Positions 56,032 through 64,000 of a stretch of DNA of 64,000 nt are shown piece after piece. Both the position numbers and the translations under genes were made by a program. How positions within the stretch are numbered: the first letter of the stretch is position 1; every line of letters begins with the position of its first letter. Source of the stretch: Cordylochernes scorpioides (Eukaryota; Arthropoda; Arachnida; Pseudoscorpiones; Chernetidae); assembly GCA_030710605.1 (NCBI GenBank), contig CP092880.1, forward strand, positions 16,715,826 through 16,779,825, written 5' to 3'. The notes below the pieces were generated by a model. The model saw only the letters and a list, made by a program, of their open reading frames with translations, was not told where the DNA came from and did not search any database.

Positions 56032-56418
56032 TAAAAATTATTACGATAGGTCGCTTGTAAAATGAAGTTGTTTCAACCCGCAGGTTTTTACTTCTTAGTG
56101 TAGATGATGTTTATTTGAAATTGTCAATAATTCTGACTTTGTATCTGGATATGATCTTTTTTAGCACAGCAAGGAAGTTGGTAAGAACGCATTGAGTTAT
56201 TCTTCAAATCATCGTGCAATTCAGCTCACAATGGTAATATCAAAATATTTTATAATTACGCGTGAAAAAATAATGGGTTCAAGACTTGATAACGATTATA
56301 TTTTATGCTCAACACAATTTTTATTATTAAATGATTATTATATGAAAGTGTTTTATTTTTATTTTTCAGACGCATAATAAAAATAGAAAACTTTTTATTG
56401 TTTGTAGGCCTAGATTTA
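56032..56418. other. No gene seen
   Basis: AT-rich. The 61-residue frame at 56192 has no motif. Confidence 0.4.
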
Positions 56419-56850
56419 CATTTATGGCCAAAAATTAAGGAAGTTTCATATTTTAATGTCGCGCCAGTGTCGTTTTTATTTTATTTTTTTTAAGGAACCA
56501 GAGACAATTTTGTTATCTAGTGTATCTTCAATAAAGTTCACTGTAATATCTTTCAGAGTTATTGTCTGAATCCCGATATATACATGGTAAAAGGTACAAC
56601 TTCCTTAAGTTTTGTCCATGAGTATGTTGGTTTTCTCGTGTGTCTTCAATTAAAGTCACTAATATCTTTCAGAGTTATTGTCTGAATTCCGATATATACA
56701 TGGTGAAAAGTACAACTTCCTTAAGTTTTGTCCATGAGGGAATTTGTTTATCTCGTGTGTCTTCAATAAAGGTCATTGTAATATCTTTCAGAATTATTGC
56801 CTGAATCCCGATATAGGTAGTAAAAGGTACAACTTCCTTGAGTTTTCTCT
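56419..56850 (+). mobile_element. MITE family M plus two tandem end pieces
   Basis: A full copy (56419-56626) is followed by two repeats of its right half (about 56633-56738 and 56740-56850), each with GTGTCTTCAATAAAG- or TTAAAG-type, CTTTCAGAGTTATTGTCTGAA and GTACAACTTCCTTAAGTTTT. Confidence 0.8.
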
Positions 56851-57172
56851 TTACATATATAAACTGAAAGAAATACGTTATACGTAGAAAATTTAAATCA
56901 TATTTTATCATCGACTATTATTACAAAAACCCCTCAAATATATATAAATATATTTTTTTAACGATAGAGGGCAGTACAAAAAAAGAAATTGTCATTTATT
57001 TCGAATATTTAAAATAAAAATGAAAATACGTTAAACTATTACAAACTTTGCTTACATTTGAAATATCAATAAAGTAATGTCAAGTATTCGATAGTTTTAA
57101 AGAAATGTTAAATGCCGTTTTGATAAAATATAAAAATGTGGGTGACGTCGGTTTTTTTAACTTGAGCAGGTT
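56851..57172. other. Upstream region of the U3 gene
   Basis: AT-rich. TATAAAAATG at about 57128 lies some 45 bases before the U3 start and may belong to its promoter; a proximal sequence element cannot be named without the species consensus. Confidence 0.3.
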
Positions 57173-57345
57173 GAATGACCTTACTTCAAGGGATCATTTC
57201 TAAAGTTTCGTACGCAGTTCGATAACCGAACTTCGACGGGACGCCACCCGCGATGAGGAGGTGGGGGGCCTTTCCCTGAGCGTGAAGTTGGATCCTTGTG
57301 GTCTTTTGATGATCGCTCAATACTGGGAACTGCCCGCTCTGAGCG
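57173..57345 (+). ncRNA. U3 small nucleolar RNA gene
   Basis: U3 guides early pre-rRNA cleavage in the small-subunit processome in the nucleolus. The boxes appear in the right order: A region AGGGATCATTTCTAAAGT (57189-57206), hinge with hairpin CAGTTCGATAACCGAACT, C' GATGAGGA (57252), B CTGAGCGTGAAG (57276-57287), C TTGATGATCG (57306-57315) and D CTGA (57339-57342). Box B and box C match vertebrate U3 exactly. At about 173 nt it is shorter than human U3 (217), as in many invertebrates. A T-run of eight or nine follows directly. No poly-A tail is seen, so a retropseudogene is less likely. Confidence 0.88.
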
Positions 57346-57354
57346 TTTTTTTTT
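57346..57354 (+). terminator. T-run after U3
   Basis: GAGCG is followed by TTTTTTTTT. This would end Pol III transcription, though animal U3 genes known to date use Pol II, so its role is uncertain. Confidence 0.35.
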
Positions 57355-57419
57355 ATTAAATAAATAATAGTGAGAAAGGAAATTTGGGAAACCTATTTCC
57401 TGTGCATTTTTATATTCTA

Positions 57420-58118
57420 CTAACGAATGTACCCGGCTTCGCCCGGTTTTTACCCGGATAAAAGTTTGCCTAACGAAAAATTGTTAACACGACTCTAGCA
57501 AACATCCAATCCCTACTGAATCTATACTTGTCAAGATAACTTTATGTTTGATACTCTGCTCCACCTGGCTGTACCTGTTCACACGTTGCTGTGTTTGAAC
57601 AAAGGTTTTGATATCTCAAACAATTTATTAATGATCAAATGTATACAATACATCAAAATTAAAAATAACAATAAAATTATCCCTACATATATCTCATTTG
57701 AATATAACATATGTACAAAACATAGATATACATAAATGAATAAAACAAAGCATCAAGGGCTGCGTATCTTTATTAGAACAAATATATACGAGCTTTCGGG
57801 CACATTTATAAATCGTACAGGGCTTATTCAATTGATAGATATACATAGTTGATGGTAGAATAAACATACTGATATTAAACAATATTGCAAACGATTTTCA
57901 ATTGAACAATAATTTTTTGTAATTATTAAATATCATCATTAAATGAATGATATTTGATGAGATTGATGGTTAACTTTATCTTAGTAGTGCTAGAACCCTA
58001 ACTCTGATTTTTTTAATGTTTCAAAAACCTTCCCGGGGATATACCTAAAAATTTCACGGCGATTGGATGTATGGTTTTTGACTCTATCGAGTACAGATAG
58101 ACACACATTCATATATAT
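57420..58118 (-). mobile_element. Helitron family H with a different interior
   Basis: The left end ACTAACGAATGTACCCGGCTTCGCCCGG is the complement of a 3' hairpin end. The right end has CCTTCCCGGGGATATACC, ATTTCACGGCGATTGGATG and a TATATATATATA terminus, matching the family 5' region. The middle (about 57545-58010) is unrelated to other copies. It begins about 75 bp after the U3 gene. Confidence 0.65.
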
Positions 58119-58124
58119 ATATAT

Positions 58125-58548
58125 ATCAAAAATAAAAAAGGCATATCCTGACAAGGAGCACATGTTCTTTACAGAAGGCAGAGCGTCATCTGGTGGAAGC
58201 AGAAATCAACTAAACATTGATTTAGCCTGTTCCCTGATATTTGACCAACCTAATTTCTTGATAAATCAAGAAAAGCCATCCCGAACGCGTTTCGCGCTTT
58301 TGGCGCTCGTCAGCGTGGAGTAGGCTGTACCACTGCGACCAAAAATATTTTTTGGTCCCAGAGGCTTCTTGAAAAACCAAGAAATGGGAATGGCTTTTCT
58401 TGATTTATCAAGAAATTGGTTTGCCAAATATCAGGGAACAGGTTAAATCAATGTTTAGTTGATTTCTGTTCCACCAGATGGCGCTCTGCCTTCTGTAAAG
58501 CACATGTGCTCCTGGTCAGGATATGCCATTTTTATTTTGATTTTAACA
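58125..58548. mobile_element. Foldback element, arms about 150 bp
   Basis: AAAAAGGCATATCCTGAC, GCAGAGCGTCATCTGG, AACTAAACATTGATTTA and TTTCTTGATAAATCAAGAAAAG at left face GTCAGGATATGCCATTTTT, CAGATGGCGCTCTGC, TAAATCAATGTTTAGTT and CTTTTCTTGATTTATCAAGAAA at right. The loop is about 110 bp (58282-58390). The 86-residue frame here is not a gene. Confidence 0.9.
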
Positions 58549-59134
58549 TCTGACCTTTTTTCTTTCATTTTTTCATATATATATGTGACAATATAAGGTG
58601 GAAAGAGAAATAAGGACACCACAAGTTAGAGAAGGAACCCAGGAAACCAGAGAGAGACGGGCGGCCGTTCGTGTCGCACACAATCCCCAATTGTCTTAAA
58701 AGTCCCGAGGTGTTAATTGACGGACCCCCAGGGGTCGCTCCTTGGAATGTCGCTGGTATCTTAAGTGACCCTCCCGTCTCTCTCTGGGTTGTCTGTAACT
58801 TGGCTTTATTATTCCTGGAAGAGTATATATTATGACATATACATAAATATATATATCTATATTAATAAAATGCAAATTTCATAAGTGGTGTTCGCTAAAA
58901 ACCTTCGTTACAATGCATCAATTTCGACCAAATTTTCAACATTTATGTAAACGAGATGGAGCAGGTTTTGCTTAACATCAAAATATATTTTCTAACATTA
59001 ACATGCGTAACTTCGCTGTTATCGATTAAATACAAAAAAAAAAATCAACAGAGTTAATTTTATTTATATATAAATACAAAATTAAATTTCAACAGAGTTA
59101 ATTTTTTTACATACTAGCTAATAGTCACAATCTA
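58549..59134. other. No gene; short inverted repeats at 58640-58790
   Basis: A GC-rich patch has AGAGAGAGACGGG and CCCGTCTCTCTCTGG facing each other. TCTATATTAATAAAATGCAAAT at 58857 could be the 5' end of another Helitron-like family. Nothing further is supported. Confidence 0.4.
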
Positions 59135-59843
59135 AAAATATAATATAAAAAGCCAACAATGAAGAGTGAATGTAAGATAAAAAGCCAACAATGAAGAGTA
59201 AATGTAATATAAAAAGCCAACAATGAAAAATGAATGTAAGATAAAAAGATAAAAATGAAGAGTGAATGTAATATAAAAAAGCCAACAATGAAGAATGAAT
59301 GTAAGATAAAAAGCCAACAATGAAGAGTGAATGTAAGATAAAAAGCCAACAATGAATAGTAAATGTAATATAAAAAGCCAACAATGAAGAGTAAATATAA
59401 TATAAAAAGCCAACAATGAAGAGTGAATGTAAAATAAAAAGCCAACAATGAAGAGTGAATGTAATATAAAAAGCCAACAATGAAGAATGAATGTAAGATA
59501 AAAAGCCAACAATGAAGAATGAATGTAAGATAAAAAGCCAACAATGAAGAATGAATGTAAGATAAAAAGCCAACAATGAAGAGTAAATGTAATATAAAAA
59601 GCCAACAATGAAGAGTAAATATAATATAAAAAGCCAACAATGAAGAGTGAATGTAAAATAAAAAGCCAACAATGAAGAGTGAATGTAATATAAAAAGCCA
59701 ACAATGAAGAATGAATGTAAGATAAAAAGCCAACAATGAAGAGTGAATGTAAGATAAAAAGCCAACAATGAATAGTTAATGTAATATAAAAAGCCAACAA
59801 TGAAGAATGAATGTAAGATAAAAAGCCAACAATGAAGAGTAAA
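59135..59843. repeat. 32-bp minisatellite, copy 2, inverted (about 22 units)
   Basis: The same unit as 48206-48660 in the other orientation (GATAAAAAGCCAACAATGAA, GAGTGAATGTAA). It abuts the TC 5' terminus of a Helitron at 59844. Three long minus-strand frames are repeat artefacts. Confidence 0.95.
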
Positions 59844-60700
59844 TCTATATATATAAAATTGAATGTCTGTCTGTCTGTCTGTACTCTATAGATTCAAAAA
59901 CCATACATCCAATCGCCGTGAAATTTTGGGATATTATTAGGTATATCACCGGGAGGGTTTTTGAAAAATAATTTCATGAATATCTTGAATATCCTTAGAG
60001 TTATTTGCAGATTTGTAGATTTAACTCGCAAGCAGCGCCCCCATTGTGACGATGATAACAAGTTTTCTTATCACTAAGTTTGTTATCTATATATATAAAA
60101 ATGAATGTATGTGTGTGTGTGTGGTCTGTTTGTCCTTTATGCCTGACCAAACCACTCATTGGAACGCCATGAAACTTTGGGAAGTTATTTAGTATAGTAC
60201 TGGGAAGGTTTCTATCAAATAAAATTTTTGAAATAACTTTTCGCTTTAAAATAATCAAGATAAATATTCAAATTTATCTGTTAGAATTCAACAATCTGCT
60301 CTAAATATTATCATGATGATACGATGAATTTGTAATGTAGAAAATTAGGAAAGACAAAATTCAGGATGACACGGCAATTTATTTGAGACAAGAATAATGA
60401 TACAATTCCAAGGCAAGATACTATTCCTTTAACTTCCAATTACCGAGAGAACCAATTAATATTGATTTTATTCAACTTATCGAGTATTTTTCAAGGGACC
60501 GGGAAAAAATGTTCACTAGATAAAACTATGATTTTCTAATGTAGAAAATTAGGAAAGACAAAATTCAGGATGACACGGCACACAGGGACCGGGAAAAAAT
60601 GTTCACTTTATCGAGAGATTCAAATTTACGAGTTTCAAATTATCAAAATATATCTTTTTTTATAAGTTTTTAGAGAATTGTTTTAACAAATGTTCGCTAG
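59844..60700 (+). mobile_element. Helitron family H with two 5' ends
   Basis: The first 5' end TCTATATATATAAAATTG is at 59844. A second one, TCTATATATATAAAAATG, is at 60086, followed by its own GTGTGTGTG and GCCATGAAACTTTGGGAAG block. The 3' end is cut short: TGTTCG runs straight into CTAG (60697-60700), with the hairpin deleted. Noncoding. Confidence 0.8.
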
Positions 60701-60727
60701 TATATTATATAATCTGATATGCAAATA

Positions 60728-61372
60728 TATATATGTGGTGAGGTCTGGTAGCCTCTTGTAAAATCTTGTCGACTAAATATGTGATGAGGTATCCAGTCGA
60801 CTTAAACTATGGTGCGAGTCCCTGTCAACTCTCGCTATACTTTGTTGACCGAGAGGACCAGTCAGGATGGGGAGTTTTCCAGTACCTCTCTGCACCTTGT
60901 AAGACCTTTAAAAGTTCTCACAGAGTACAGGCAGTAGTGGTCGAGGCAGAGTGGAAATCTTGGGGAACTCCATACACAAAAAACGAAGACACAGTTGCAT
61001 TAAGAAAGTTCCGCGAACAGATCAAAGTTGAGCTTGGAGCGAAAGATGGAGAGATAGATTTCTTACTGGTCTACATGATGGATGAGGAGGACCTGGGATA
61101 CAAACGACAAGGGCTCGCGCTGATGCTGAACTGACTGTATTTTTAGCTAGGACGGGGGCTTTATATACCTTTTCTGAGAAAGGGGGTTTTGCATTTCACC
61201 AGATGTGAAGAGTGTGGGTCGTCTGGTGACATTCTAAACTGGCGCTGTCCTGACAGCTTCCAATCTATCTTTAGATGTTGTTTGTGACTTCCATCTATCT
61301 CGAATTTAGATGTTTTTGACTTCTATCTCTCTAGCTCAACTCTTAATCTATTACACAGTTTTGTTTATATTA
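60728..61372 (+). repeat. Dispersed repeat family B, copy 4, with ORF
   Basis: Most complete copy: a 5' part (GTGGTGAGGTCTGGTAGCCTC), an ORF, and a 3' part with TCGTCTGGTGACATTCTAAA and AATCTATTACACAGTTTT. It is cut at 61372/61373 by the LTR of Gypsy element 3. Confidence 0.75.
60766..61134 (+). CDS. Unknown protein of repeat family B, 122 aa
   Basis: The frame runs from ATG 60766 to TGA 61134. I chose this start only because it opens the frame; similarity to the copy at 41503-41863 starts around residue 8-9 (YPVDLNYG). Visible features are GWGVFQYLSAPCKTFKSSHR, VVVEAEWKSWG, TVALRKFREQIKVE and an acidic C-terminal part with MMDEEDLGY. No signal peptide, membrane segment or known domain is recognised. 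It is soluble-looking and charged. It could be a transposon accessory protein or a host gene spread by transposition. Confidence 0.5.
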   Translation: MSTKYVMRYPVDLNYGASPCQLSLYFVDREDQSGWGVFQYLSAPCKTFKSSHRVQAVVVEAEWKSWGTPYTKNEDTVALRKFREQIKVELGAKDGEIDFLLVYMMDEEDLGYKRQGLALMLN

Positions 61373-61498
61373 TGTATCTAATTAAAAATATAAGACGCAA
61401 CGCAAGTTATTTTTGCATACCACTATTTTAATTAAAAACAAAGTAGTTATACAGCAAACGATGATGATAAACAATCTCAATGAAAATATGAATATATA
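61373..61498 (-). repeat. Probable 3' LTR of Gypsy element 3
   Basis: On the minus strand a purine tract TGGGGAGAAG precedes TTGTTATATATTC. The LTR-like piece ends in GATACA next to interrupted family B sequence. No second LTR is inside the window, so the bounds are tentative. Confidence 0.5.
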
Positions 61499-62172
61499 AC
61501 AACTTCTCCCCACAACAAAAATTTACATTTCAAAAAATTCGAAGGCCTTCTTAATCTTGAGGACCTTCTCAAAATAGGACCCGATGCTTCACCAGTAGGG
61601 ACTATTTCCTGACCAGCTTGGGGGTCTTCAATTTTAGTTGACTCTTGTGGAGTTGACGATGTAGACGGAGTTGCTTCACTTTCCCCACAACCTCTGACTT
61701 GATCTAAATGCCGGTTTAAAATTTCTCCGTCATCTGTCTCTACCTTAATAGAAACAGGACCAGTTTTTTCTTGCACTACACCTGGTAGCCATCTGGGGCC
61801 ATGGTACCCTCGTGCTATAACTGCCTGTCCTTCATTTACTACTCTATGAGGTTTCCAATTTCTTATAAACCTGTCTTCCTGTCGTATCCTTCCCTCAGAC
61901 ACACTTTCAGGATGAAATTTATTTATGAGACTCTTCAAGGTTCTGTTCATCAACAACTGAGCTGGGGATTTTTGCGTCGTGCTGTTTATCGCTATTCTCA
62001 TCGATACTAAAGATCTAGATAACCTAGTCGTCCAATTTCCCGAGCTGTTTTTTCTTAGCAGATTTTTAAGCGTCTGAATAGCTCTCTCCACCTGCTCATT
62101 TGACGCCGCATGATAAGGCGCACACAAGATGTGCCTTACGCCATTTCTTTTTAAGAAAGTCTTGAAAAGTTC
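61477..62172 (-). pseudogene. Integrase C-terminal part of Gypsy element 3
   Basis: It follows the previous frame after a break near 62172. It starts APYHAASNEQVERAIQ, where the Glu of the DDE triad sits, then NRTLKSLINKFHPES, GYHGPRWLPGVVQEKTG (the GPRW-type C-terminal module) and a Ser/Thr/Pro-rich tail with RRSSRLRRPSNF. Confidence 0.8.
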
Positions 62173-63384
62173 CTATGTGAAGGACGTATCATTATCTGAA
62201 ACTATCACATCCGGCAACCCGTGAGTCGCAAATATTTCTTTTAGACTATTGATGGTAGTTTCAGTAGATGTGGTAGATACGATTTTAGCCTCAATCCACT
62301 TAGAATAGGCATCTACTACAACCAGAAAAAGTTTTCCTTGAAAGGGACCCGCATGATCAATTTGTAGTCTCGACCAAGGTCTTGATGGCCAAATCCAAGG
62401 ATATACGTCAGTTTTTGGCGGATCGTGACCACACGACAAACAAACTGCGCAACTGGATATCATCCGTTCAATATCTTTATCCATCTTGGGCCACCAGCAT
62501 AATACTCGAGCTAGCGCTTTTGTCCCCACTATGCTAATATGAGTATCATGTAACAGATTTAAAATATCTTTTCTTAATCTTTCAGGTATAATCACTTTGC
62601 TCCCCCACAATAAACAATCCTTATGAACTGATATTTCATTAGATTTAGAGACAAAATGTTTAAATTTATCATCAACCTTCCTTTCAGGCCACCCATTTAT
62701 TGCCCAGAATTTAATCTTAGAAAGGATTGGATCTTTACTAGTTAGTTTTGCCACTTCCGAAGAATTAATTGCAGCATGCTCCAATTCTATAAAAAATACC
62801 TCTGAAGGGTTCGGAACTACACTTGGACATTCATTTAAAGGAAGTCTACTTAATGCATCGGCATTACAATTTACTTTTCCCGGTTTATACTCTATAGTAT
62901 AAGTATACGCAGCCAGAATCAAACACAATCTCAACATGCGCGGCGATAGCACTTGAGGTATCGGCTTTTTTGGGTTGAACATTCCAACTAGGGGTTTATG
63001 ATCAGTTAATATTTTAAATTTTCTCCCTAGAAGATACTGCGAAAATTTTGATACTCCAAAAATGACTGCTAACGTCTCTTTATCAATTACTGCATATCTT
63101 CTTTCGGTTTTATTTAAAGTCCGGGAGGCGAACATAACTGGGTTTTCCACTCCATGGTGTATTTGAGACAAAATGGCGGCAATGCCATACTCTGATGCGT
63201 CACAGTTGATTAAAATAGGTAAATTGTCATCAAAAAGAGCCAACACCGATTCAGAACTAATCAAATCTTTAGCCTTATCAAAAGATCTTTGGTGTTCTCT
63301 TTTCCATTTCCAAGGTGAATTACTATCCAACAGTCTATGAAGCAGTTCAACCACTGTGGACTTGTTTTTTTTAAAACCTTTCAT
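62173..63384 (-). CDS. RNase H and integrase of Gypsy element 3
   Basis: A 403-residue open frame. RNase H shows ILINCDASEYGIAAIL (about residues 56-71), RYAVIDKETLAVIFG and ILTDHKPLVGMF. Integrase shows the zinc-binding part (HDTHISIVGTKAL, then CAVCLSC), the core start LQIDHAGPF (first Asp) and DVIVSDNDTSFT (second Asp) at the frame end. It is long and clean, so this element may be recent. The third catalytic residue is in the next frame. Confidence 0.85.
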   Translation of the reverse strand: MKGFKKNKSTVVELLHRLLDSNSPWKWKREHQRSFDKAKDLISSESVLALFDDNLPILINCDASEYGIAAILSQIHHGVENPVMFASRTLNKTERRYAVIDKETLAVIFGVSKFSQYLLGRKFKILTDHKPLVGMFNPKKPIPQVLSPRMLRLCLILAAYTYTIEYKPGKVNCNADALSRLPLNECPSVVPNPSEVFFIELEHAAINSSEVAKLTSKDPILSKIKFWAINGWPERKVDDKFKHFVSKSNEISVHKDCLLWGSKVIIPERLRKDILNLLHDTHISIVGTKALARVLCWWPKMDKDIERMISSCAVCLSCGHDPPKTDVYPWIWPSRPWSRLQIDHAGPFQGKLFLVVVDAYSKWIEAKIVSTTSTETTINSLKEIFATHGLPDVIVSDNDTSFT

Positions 63385-64000
63385 AGTAATTCAAAAGTCC
63401 AAGGAAAGACATTAACTCTTTTTTATTACATGGCGGTCTAGCATCTTTAATAGCTCTTAGCTTTTCATCAGATGGATGAACTCCTCTATAGTCAATTTTC
63501 AGTCCTAAAAAATCGATTTCAGACACGAAGAATTTGCATTTGTCTCTTTTAAGCCGAAGTCCTGCTTCTTTGAAACGCAAAGGAACTTTTTCAGGTTTTT
63601 TTTTTAAGTCTTCACAATTACTTCCTGCGATAAGGACATCATCCAAATATACCGCTACTCCATCAATTCCACTCAAAAGAGTGTCCATAAACCTCTGAAA
63701 AGTTCCAACGGCAGAATTAAACCAAAAGGTAGACGTTTCATCTTATATAAGCCTCTATGTGTATTAATAACCAGGACTTCTGAAGATTCCTCATCAACTT
63801 TCAACTGCTGGTACGCTTGAGCCATATCTACTTTAGTAAACAATTTGCCTCCTCTCAACTTATCTAATAGTTGCGGAATTGTAGGCAACGGATATTTATC
63901 AGGATTATAATATAAATTAACTGTTGATTTATAATCGTGGCAAATTCTTATGGAACCATCATTCTTCAGAACCGTAACAATTGGAGAAGCCCATTTAGTA
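63371..64000 (-). pseudogene. Reverse transcriptase of Gypsy element 3 (partial)
   Basis: From the window edge: TKWASPIVTVLKNDGSIRIC, YPLPTIPQLLDKL, FTKVDMAQAYQQL and KMKRLPFG. After a shift near 63700 the frame 63371-63688 has the catalytic VAVYLDDVLIAGS and SFLGLLNYY. Another shift near 63375 joins the next frame. The N-terminal part of RT is outside the window. Confidence 0.85.

Larger units (their letters stand above)
61477..64000 (-). mobile_element. Ty3/Gypsy element 3, pol part, runs off the window
   Basis: The minus strand carries RT (64000-63400), RNase H, integrase and a C-terminal tail in Gypsy order. It is a different lineage member from elements 1 and 2, but its tail with SGPILRRSSRLRRPSNF and general style are closer to element 1. 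Gag, protease and 5' LTR lie beyond 64000. Confidence 0.85.

Noticed and set aside
54890-64000. Search for TMD1 exons of the ABCC gene on the minus strand
   Set aside because: No frame with membrane segments and proper splice sites was recognised. Short frames here fall in repeats.

Overview
The window is nuclear DNA from an animal, most likely an invertebrate. It is AT-rich and very gene-poor. Support for this comes from spliced exons of an ABC transporter of the ABCC/MRP family, a metazoan-type U3 snoRNA, Ty3/Gypsy retrotransposons, non-LTR retrotransposons (LINEs), many short Helitrons, Tc1-type MITEs and tRNA-like SINEs. I cannot name the species. A 100-base N gap (4832-4931) and many one-base indels point to a long-read draft assembly that is not fully polished.

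Layout. 1-15.7 kb: LINE pieces (one 5'-truncated copy with a 14-bp target duplication, 6613-7967), TA-flanked MITEs, several foldback elements, a 161-bp dimeric tandem repeat, an orphan tRNA-Lys-type primer-binding site, and a decayed Gypsy gag-protease fragment (14.65-15.66 kb). 15.66-23.6 kb: a satellite of about 122 bp per unit, split in phase by a Gypsy element (16422-20856). That element lacks its 5' LTR and ends in two inverted LTRs joined through a primer-binding site and a DNA copy of the 3' half of tRNA-Ser(GCU). 23.6-25.3 kb: remains of a LINE with a restriction-like endonuclease. 25.36-34.08 kb: two adjoining 20-bp minisatellites. 34-43 kb: AT-rich DNA with Helitrons, foldbacks and copies of a repeat that encodes an unknown protein of about 120 residues.

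43.3-46.6 kb, minus strand: four exons covering the first nucleotide-binding domain and the linker of an ABCC transporter, with introns full of repeats. The exons before and after were not found here. 46.9-49.6 kb: Helitrons and a 32-bp minisatellite. 49.67-54.88 kb: a complete Gypsy element with nearly identical LTRs, a 4-bp target duplication and all pol domains in order, but split by frameshifts. 55-60.7 kb: foldbacks, MITEs, a U3 snoRNA gene (about 57173-57345), Helitrons and a second, inverted copy of the 32-bp minisatellite. 60.7-61.4 kb: the best copy of the unknown repeat-borne ORF. 61.4-64 kb: the 3' part of a third Gypsy element on the minus strand, running off the window.

Only the ABCC exons and the U3 gene look like host genes. 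The most striking item is the tRNA-LTR palindrome at 20.2-20.9 kb, which looks like a frozen reverse-transcription by-product. It carries a base change exactly at tRNA position 58, the usual 1-methyladenosine. All family calls rest on reading motifs by eye; no alignment or search was run.
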